A DNA stretch of 64,000 bases from NCBI GenBank assembly GCA_963836405.1, contig CAWIJL010000005.1:186001-250000 (forward strand). Reading direction: 5' to 3'. This DNA is from CAWIJJ01 sp963836405. Its GTDB lineage: Bacteria > Acidobacteriota > Terriglobia > Bryobacterales > Bryobacteraceae. Positions 11,362 through 20,300 of this stretch are shown here, piece after piece (position 1 is the first letter of the stretch; each line of letters starts with the position of its first letter). A model generated the notes under the pieces. It had not been told where the DNA came from, searched no databases, and saw nothing but the letters and a program-made list of their open reading frames with translations. The position numbers and the translations under genes are program-made.

Positions 11362-14300
11362 TTACGGCAATTGCGGCTGCAGGGCGACGGCCGCGCTCGG
11401 CGCGGCACTGGCCCGCCGCGAACGAAGCGCCAAGCCCCGCTTCTGTCTGCTGTTGTCGAGCGAAGCGAAATACAGCCGCTCCGCCGCGCCCTTGTCCGCC
11501 CGCGCGGTGAACGCATCGCGCAGGCTGGCGATCTCCGCCTGGCTCATGATCCCCTCATAGCGAACCCGGAATTTTCCGAGCGACAGCCGGTCCCGCAGCG
11601 TTGCCGGCAGCCCGCTTTGCGTCGGGCGCGCCGGAATCGCCGCGCTGAACGCCGCCTCCTGTTTGAACTCCCCGAGCGCGATCGCGATCAGGGAGATGGC
11701 CTTGCGGAACGGAACATCTCCCGGAAGCCCCGCGAGCAGGTCCAGTTGCCGGCTGTCCTGAACGCGCCCGGTCCATTTCACCGACGTCTGCGTAATCGTC
11801 AGTTGTCCCTTCAAAAGGTCTGGCAACTGGTTCTGCTTCGGTCTTGCGTTCACCGTACTTGCCACCGAGACGATCGCGGGTGTGCTTGCGGCAGACGCTA
11901 CCAACGTGTGCAGTTCCACAAGTTTTGTCCTGTAGGCATCGCCCTCCGGAAACTGGTCGATGAGCCCCTGAAGCGCATCCGCGTCGCCCGTTTCGGTGTG
12001 GAGCAGTGCCAGTTGGGTGGCCGAAACCTGCAGCCGTCCTGCGAGTCCCGCCGGCACCTCGGCCGGAAATTGAAATCTGGGATCGTCTGCGGTAGCAGGC
12101 ACGGTGAACGCATCCGCGGATTCGATCAGCGCGCTCACCGCCGCCGCGAACTCGGCGATCTGGGCGCTGTTTCGCAGCACGGCTACCACCTCATCGGTCA
12201 GGTGCAGCGTGACATCGTTCGCCGTCGAATTCCACGTGAACGACTCGAACGGACCTCCCGCCGGACTGAAGCTCACGTGTCCCTTGATCCGCGCCGGAAG
12301 CTGGTCCAGTCCCAGCGGCGCCTGTGCGAAGCTGAACCCGCCCGTCGCCGCCGGCTTCAAATCGTCGAGCGCGTCCCGGAACCCCTGGTCGCCGGCCAGC
12401 CCCTGAAGCGCCGTCCGGTCCGCCGCCGTCAGCGGTCCCTTCCAAACCAGCGCGCACGATTCCGCATCCGGAAAATCGACCAGCGGCAGTAGCGTGGCCG
12501 GTACGCCCGGGATTTCCGAGAACGCCGCCTCACTAAACCAGCCCTGGTGAAACGCCAGCAACTTCTGGCGGTCCTGTAAGGCCGCGCTCAGTGCGTCGAT
12601 CGCCGCCACGTCGCTGTCGGTCGTGAAAAGCCCCCGCAGTTCCGCCGTTTCCTCCGCCGTCAGCGGGGTCGCCGCGCCGATGAGACGCCCGCCGCTGAAG
12701 TCGGACTTGTACGTGCGCTGCCCGATCAGCGTCGCCAGTTCCGAGAATGCCGTGGAGAACGGATCCGCCGGGTCCAGCACCGTTCGAATTCGCGCGGTCA
12801 GATCCGCCGGCTCCACGTCCAGATTGTGAAGATCCCCGTCGCATTGCAACCGGTCGTTCCGGATGCTGAAGAAACTCTCCAGTTGGAAACCGATCCGTTG
12901 CCCCAGACCGTGCAGGTCCGCCAGCGGAGCGACGAAAGCCCCGCCGACTTCCTGACTGAACGCCGGCTCCACCACCAGGCCGTCCTGCGGAAGCGCGGCG
13001 CTGGCGTCCCGAATCGTGTCCGCCAGCCTTCCGGCCGCGGCCCTCAATTCCACGTCGGTGGCCGGCCCCAGAGCGCGCAGGGACACGTCCTGAGCGGGCG
13101 TGATCGCGCCGTGCCACTCCAGGTTCCATTTGCCGGGATTGTCTCCCGAAGGAAAGGTGATCCGGAACGTCAGCGGCCCCAGCCCTTCGGGAGCCGTGCT
13201 GACACGCCCGGTATACGCCACCGAGAGCTTTTCGCCGCTCTGCAGTTGCAGCGCCTGAATTACGCTCTCCACCGCTTCGCCGAATGCCGCCACCCTGCTG
13301 CGGTACGCCCGTAGCGCCGTCCTCTGCACCGACGTCATCGAGCCCGTCCATACCAGCCCGCTGCCGCTGATGGCAAGCCGCGTCACCAGGGTCGCCGGCA
13401 GGTCGTCCCCATTCGGAATCTCGGGGTAGCTCACTTTCTTTGCGAGCGAAGCGCTCAGCGCCGGTGACGACCGCACGGTCTCCACCACCCGGCCCGCCGC
13501 ATCCACCCGGATGCCGTTCGATTCGAGCAGCGTCGCCAGATCCCCGCTGCGCAGAACGCCGGCCACCAGCAGCACCGCCTCCTGCGCGGCCATGTTGCCC
13601 AGGCTACCCACCACGAACTGCCGGCTGAGGGTCAGTTCCGCGATCGGCGCCAGCGACGCTTTCAGCACGAAAGGCGAGGCAGGTGGATTCGCGCCCGCGT
13701 CCAGTTGCGCGGCGTAGTGCTTGCCTGTCCGCCTGGCCCGGTAGACTCCGTCTTCAAGCCCCAGTTCCACCTGCATTTCGACGTTCGCCGCCGCGGAAAC
13801 GGAGTTCCCGGACGACTCGATCAACTGGTAAACCACGTCCGGATCCGGCACGCCTCCGGGACGCAGTGTCGCATCCGCCGCCAGTGGCTCTTCATTCTTC
13901 CAGCGGTTCTGTGCCAGCGCAGGCAGGCTGTCCCACAGCCGCTTCAGCGGAACGTCCAGCTTCAGCGACCGCAGGGTCACGGGCTGTTGCTGGAACGGCG
14001 CCGGCAGCGTCCATTGCACATCTTCGCTGTGGAACGTGGCGTCCGGCCTCGGAGAGACATATTCGAAATCGCCGTGCACCACCCCGCCCAATTTCGAAAC
14101 CGTGGAATCGGTTTGCGCGATCAACAGCAGCCGGTGCTCGTAGAAGAACGGCAGCCCTTCCCAATGCAGCACCACCGCGCCTTCGAGCGCGTCCCCGATG
14201 CGCGACCGTAAGGCGAGCGCTCGCACCTGATCGGGGGTCAGCGCGTCCGTGTCCAGGCGGTCCGGGCCGTCCGCCGGGAACGACGGAAGTCCGGGCGTCG

Positions 14301-17300
14301 CGCCGGCCGGATGTAGCGGCGTCGCCGTGGGCTGCCCCAGCAGCGATTGCATCCAATTCAGGAATGCGAACCGGCGCAGCATCGTGAACGCCACTCCCCG
14401 GTACGTGAGCTGCCGGAAAACCGTCTGGTTGCGCTCCGCCAGCGCCTGTTCGGGATGCTGCGCCACAATCACTTCCCAGGTCGGCCCGGGAGGCGCCGGA
14501 CTGGCCGCCGTGCTCGGCGCGTCCAGCCGCCGCGAGCTCAACACCACCGGAGTCGCCACCGGCTTGGTCCGCTCCAGCACCACATCGAGAGCCGGCTTCG
14601 TCGGGTCCGGGCCGGCCGCCGTGGCCGCGGCGCTCGCACGCGCGTCGGGGAACAGCGTTCGCGACTGCCTCAAGCTCTGCCACAACACGTCGTACCGCCC
14701 GAACGGTTGCACGTAATACCGGTAGTTGTGCGCCCACGGATCGAGGATCGGATAATCGTACGTGAGCCGGCCGTCCTCGTCCGGCGTGACGTACACCGGC
14801 AACGAGGATTGCGGATACGCTGTCGCCGTCCACGGCCCGGCCCCCGTCGCCGATTCCGCCGAGTAGTCGAAGAAACGGTTCGTCCACGCCAGGAACTTCG
14901 GCAGGATCTTCGCAATTCCCGCTTCGTCCGCCGGCACCGAAATTCCGCCGTCTTGCCCCGGTTTCGAGCTGAGCGACTCCGCATACCGTTTGAACAGCAG
15001 CCACTGCGCATCACCCGCCGCGAACTTCTTGCCCAGCAGTTCCACCGGCACACTGAAGTACGCCGACGCCGGATCCCGCGCGTCGAACGTATCCTGGACG
15101 ATCGTCGTCTCCCCCACTTTTACTACCGGCGGACTGCCGATCGTGCATCGCAGAAGCAGCGTGGTGCTTCCCGACGCCGGGATTCCGATGTTCCGCGTGA
15201 CCGTGCCCGGCCCGGCGAGCTGCGCTTCCCCGCTCGCCGGATCCGATCGGTCGATCAGGGTGCAAACCGCTCCCGCCGTCAGCGTGAACGTCACGTCCAG
15301 ACTATCGCCGGGTTTAGCCGCGGCGCCGGTAGCCGGCAGCGTGACCGTCTTGTATTCGAGCGCCGCCTGGAATTTCGGCCTCACGCTGAGCTGCACCAAT
15401 GCCAGTTGCGTCTTCCCGTCCACCGCCGCTTCTTTCAAGCTGGTGCTCTTCGCCGGCTGGTACAGCAGTTCCACAAACAGGAAGGGCAGGAACGGAGTGA
15501 CCGCCGTGGGCGCCTTCACCAGAACACCGCGGATCGCTTCCACCGCATCCGCCCCCGCCACCAGCGTCCCGTCCGCCCTGTGCAGCAACAGCGTCACGGA
15601 GAGCCCGAAGGCCTGCAGCACACCCCAGCCGTAAGGATCCGTGGCTGGAGCCGTGTTGCGCAGCAGTGTGGCAAAATCGCCGTCCTGCATCGGCGGCGCC
15701 AACTGTACCTGAACCGTGAATTCCACTTGCAGCGCCGCCACGATCGCGGCCAGCGCCGGATGCGGTCCGTCGGGCCGGTCCTGCGCGCTCGTGAACCCGT
15801 CCCATTGCGGCCACACCAGCGTGGACTCACGCCACGAGTTCCACGCGCCCAGCGGGTTCTCCGATCCCCGCGGCCGGTTCGGCGGATTCAGCCGCCGCAG
15901 CGTGCTCGGATACCACGCCTTCCACAATCCCAGCGAGCGGGTGTCGTTCGGCGACAGCATCGCATCGTCGGCCGGCAGCATCTGAATTTCCTGCGCCTGC
16001 CGCAGCGCCCCCGCCAGCTTCCCCGCGTTTGTGAATGTATCCGTCGTGTTCGCGTCGATATCCAGTTCGAGCAGGCGATACCCCGCCGTAAGGTGCAGCG
16101 GATACAGCCGGTCGCCGCTCGGGCCCTGGTTCCAGCGGAAGCGGATCAGCCGCTCCCCGTCCGGATGGGTCTTGTAGACTGCCGTGCCGATCGTGCCCGC
16201 CGCCTGTACCGGCACCGGCACGCACTGGGCTCCGGCAATCGCGTGCTGGTCCACCGCCGGCAGAACCGGGAAACTCACCGGTTGCGGCGCGAACTCGAGT
16301 TCCGCCGGGTGCCGTTCCTCGACCCGTCCGGCGACGCCCGCGCCCTCCACTGTAGTGAAGCGCAGGCGCAGTTTCACCGGAACCAGCGGCGAGGGAACGC
16401 CGTTCAGCGACTCCGTCTGGAAGTACACCGTCCACGCTTCCGGCCGCCACAGCGGGTTCGCCTCGCTCGGGAAGATGCCCGCCGCGGCAAGGTTCACGCC
16501 TGCCGACCGGGCCGCACGGGCGCCCGTCGGATCGAGCGTCACCTGGATATCCGTTGGAAGCGGGCGCGCGTTGCTCGTCGGCAGCGACTTGCTGCGCGAG
16601 CCCCGCGCCGAAGCGTCCAGTCCGTAGCTGCCCACCGGCACCGTCTTGTCCCGCCGGAAAATCAGCCGGTACTTCTCGATCGGCACATTCGGGCCGTTCC
16701 CCGGCGATGGCTCCTGCCACGTCACGGTCGCTGCCGGCGCACCGAAAGTCGCCGGCGTTCCGGCCTGCCGCGATAACAGCAGCGCCGCTTCCTGCGGCTT
16801 CTTCGCCCGCGTCGGCTGCACGATACCCCCATCGAACGTATAGGTCACCGTCAGCAGCGACGATGTGGGCACGGCCGGCGGTTCGTCCGGGAAGCGTGTC
16901 GCCACCAGCGTCAGCGGCCGCCCCGCATTCCCGCCGACATCGATCGGCGTGACGCTGTACAGATAGCTCCGCCCCGTCGCCGGCAGGCTGGCCTGGTCGT
17001 CCACCGTCTCGTGATTGAAGTGGTCCACCAGTTGGAAGCGCGGCTTCAATTGACTCACCAGGCCGTCCTTCGTCTTGTTCAGCACGCGCGCCGATTTGAC
17101 CGTGTACACCGACTCCGGCTCGCTGCCGTCCAGCACGCGCCGCCTCACCAGGTAGTTCATCAGATGATGCTCGGGATTCTGCTGCGCTCCGCCCGCCGAC
17201 TCCGCCGGTGAACCCTGCCACTCCAGGTCCCACGCGATCGCGATCGTGTTCGACGAGGTGTACTGCCGCACCCCTTCGAACGTCGGCGGGAAGATCGAGA

Positions 17301-20300
17301 AGTTCGCCGATCGGATGTTGAACGTCGAAGCCGCCTTGGCGTTGGCCGCCGTTGGCGCGGTGGCGCCCATTCGCTGATCCACTTTCACCTTTGCGGCTTC
17401 GCTCAGCCCGGATTCCGGTTTCTCGAGCCACTCCGGCCTGCTGCCGGCCGGAAGGAAAAACACCAGCCCCATCTGGAAAGGCAGCGTTTGCACGCGCGTG
17501 CCCGGACGGATGCCCTGCTTCACCGCCTCCACGTAAGCGTTGAACCCTCCAATCAAATCGTGCACGATCAGGCCCCGCCCCTGGATCACCTGCTGCACCA
17601 TCCGTTCGTCCAGCGTCGGCAAGCCGCCGTTCTCTCCGTAGACGCTCGTCTCCAGGCTGAACGCGTTTTCAAGCTGCTGATCGTACGGGTTGTTGGGGTC
17701 TTTCTTGAAGAGCGGCGAACCCCGGAACTGTTGGAAGGCCCCGCGAACCGCCGCCTCGAACGAACTGTCGGTCGGGTTCTCGACGCGGTCGTCTTTGAGC
17801 GCTCCGCCGTTGCGTGCCGGACGTTCCGGATCGCGCAGTCCGCCGTTGGGATCCACCAGAAACGCGCGCGTCAGGTACTTGCGCGCGCTGATCGTCTGCA
17901 GCGGGTCGGCATCCCAGTTCGCCGTCCATGTCGCGTTCGCCGGGTTCGCCACGTCCTCGAAATGGCTCGCGAACTCCGCCGCCGGGTCGAGCGTGGCTTT
18001 GATGTGGCGCAGTCCGGTTGCCTGCGGAAAGGATGCAAAGAAGTCGGGGCCCGTCACGTTCTCCGCCGGCGGCGCCGGCAGGAAGCCGGTCTCCGGCGCC
18101 TCGCCCTTGGGCACCAGCAAGATGAAGATGCCCTTTTCTCCCGCGTCCTTCGCCAGGATGGTGTACCTCGGTACCACGCTCGCGGTCCCCAACGCCACCG
18201 TCGTCGCCAGACTCGGCGAGAACACGACCTCCCCCGGCGCCTGCACGGGGCCGCCGGGCGGAGTGTCGCTCGCCGCCGCCTTCAGCGGCACGGTCCCGGG
18301 CGCATGCACCACCCCTGCCGGCGCCTTCCCCGGCAGCGCCGCGGTCGCCGGTTGCACGTCCGTCGCATCCAGGCCGAGTACCAGGAAGTCGTTGGTCAAC
18401 TTGAGCGCACGATCCACAATCTCCGGATTCTTTTTGAACTCGACCGAGAACTCCAGCTCGTAGCCCATCACCGTGACCGCCACCGTCCCGGATCCGCGCA
18501 CACCGACATCGTCGATCAGGCCGAATTCGAGACCCGCCGTGATCGTCAGCGAAAGGCTCAGCACCCACTCCTTCGCCAGTTTCCGCCCCAAACCAACCCA
18601 CAGAATCAAATTGAATTTCGCCCGGATCTCCAGGCTGATCGCCGCGTAGACCGCCACCTCCCTGGTCTGCAGGCTGGTCACCGCCGTCATGCGCGCGCCG
18701 AACGCAACATCCACGCTGGCCTTCAGCTCCGCGCCGAAAACCGCCGCGTCGAAGCCTTCGTCGATTTCCAGGTGCGCCCGCGCCTGGAAGCTGATCCCCA
18801 CAACCAGGAACGTGTTGCCCGCCACCACGCAGTCGCCCGACGGCGGAAACATATCCTTCGTTCCCTGCAGCACTACCGCGCTCCGGACCAGCGGCGCGTC
18901 CCCTTTCGCCAGCACCGCCAGTTGATTCACGTTGGGATTGTCCCAGGTGATACGCACCTTCATCGGTGTGGCGGCGTTCGCCGGCCTGTCCACCACCTGT
19001 ACGCCGTACCCTGGCACCGTGCCGGTGATCAGCGTGCCCGCGTCCTGCGCCACCAGAACGTCCTTCGTCACGCGGATCCGCTGGATCACGCGGAAAATGA
19101 AACCGCCGCGAAATTCGATTTCGAGCGGCCCGAACGCACGCCGCCACCGCAGCGCGTTCGGCCAGCCAAGCTCGAAGTGGAACAGTCCCGGTTCGATCAG
19201 CAGCGTCGCCGAGAACTCCGTATCCTTAATGGCCTGCTTCACGAAATCCGGCAGCTCCGGGTGCTTCCCCACTTCGCCGTCCGGATTCGAAGCCACGTGA
19301 GCCAGAAACCGTTTCTTGCGCGCCTGAAGCAGCACGTAACCCGTCATCAGCGGTTTGTTTCGCAGCTCGCGGTCCGCGAGGATATCGTTGTAGTTGATCG
19401 TGACCCAGGCGCGCACGTTCATGAAAAACGTCAAATCGCTGCGGAACGAAATGATCGCGTCGAACATGTAGAGGCAGTCCAGCTCCGCCTCCAGCTTCTC
19501 CTTGTATTTGAGCGGCGAACCCAACACCGCCGTCTGCGCGAACAGCGCCCGCAGCGCGATCGTCCACCGCGGATCCTCGCCCGGCTTCTCCAGGTCCGTG
19601 ACCCACTGGTCCTTTTCCGACAGGTTGCCCGCCGTCTTGGACAGCTCCTCCAGCCGCTTGATCAGCTTCGTGATGTCCGTTTCCTCGTCCGCTCCCTTGA
19701 GCGCCGCCAGCGTGAAACGGTACCCGAACCCCAGCCCCACTTCGCGCAGAAACAGTTGGATCTCCGGGATCTGGAACGCGATCCTTTCTATCTCGAGAAA
19801 CACGAACCAGGCCGTCTGGAACGGCGAGTTCACGTCCTCCCGGATGCGCACGAACCCGAAACTCGCCGCGATCTGCGGCAGGCTCGCGATCTGTAGCGTG
19901 CCTTCGCCTTTGAACCCCGACTCCGTTTTGCTGCGGATGAACTCCACCGTGCCGGTGAGTTGAAACGCCTCGCCGTATTTGAGCGCCACCGCCAGTTCCC
20001 GCAGGAACAGGCGCGGGAACGATTCGCCGTCTTCCGGCAGGCCCAACAGAATGTCGTGGAAATCGATCTTCGCGCTCTTCTCGTCGTTGTCTTTAGAAAA
20101 CAACATCTGCCCGGAGAACTTGATGCCCGGGTCGTCGTCGAACTCCGGCACGCTCGGCAGAAACCCGAAGCCCTTCAACTCGAAGGTGAACGCCTTCAGA
20201 AACTGGAACCGGAAAGTGGAAGGCAGCGCGGGCAGGAAGTTGACATGATCGGCCAGCACGGCGCTCGTTCCGGCAAGCGGAACTTCGAGCAGCGGTATCT

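Noticed and set aside
11455..13420. DNA-level tandem repeat or CRISPR-like array
   Set aside because: The similarity is only at the protein level; no repeated DNA words with regular spacing are seen.
14347..16776. Long plus-strand open frames opposite the giant gene, such as 14347-16776, 17488-19896 and 19960-21567
   Set aside because: They are Arg/His/Pro/Gln-rich with no domain sequence, typical antisense shadows of GC-rich coding DNA; the minus-strand frame has protein-like composition throughout.
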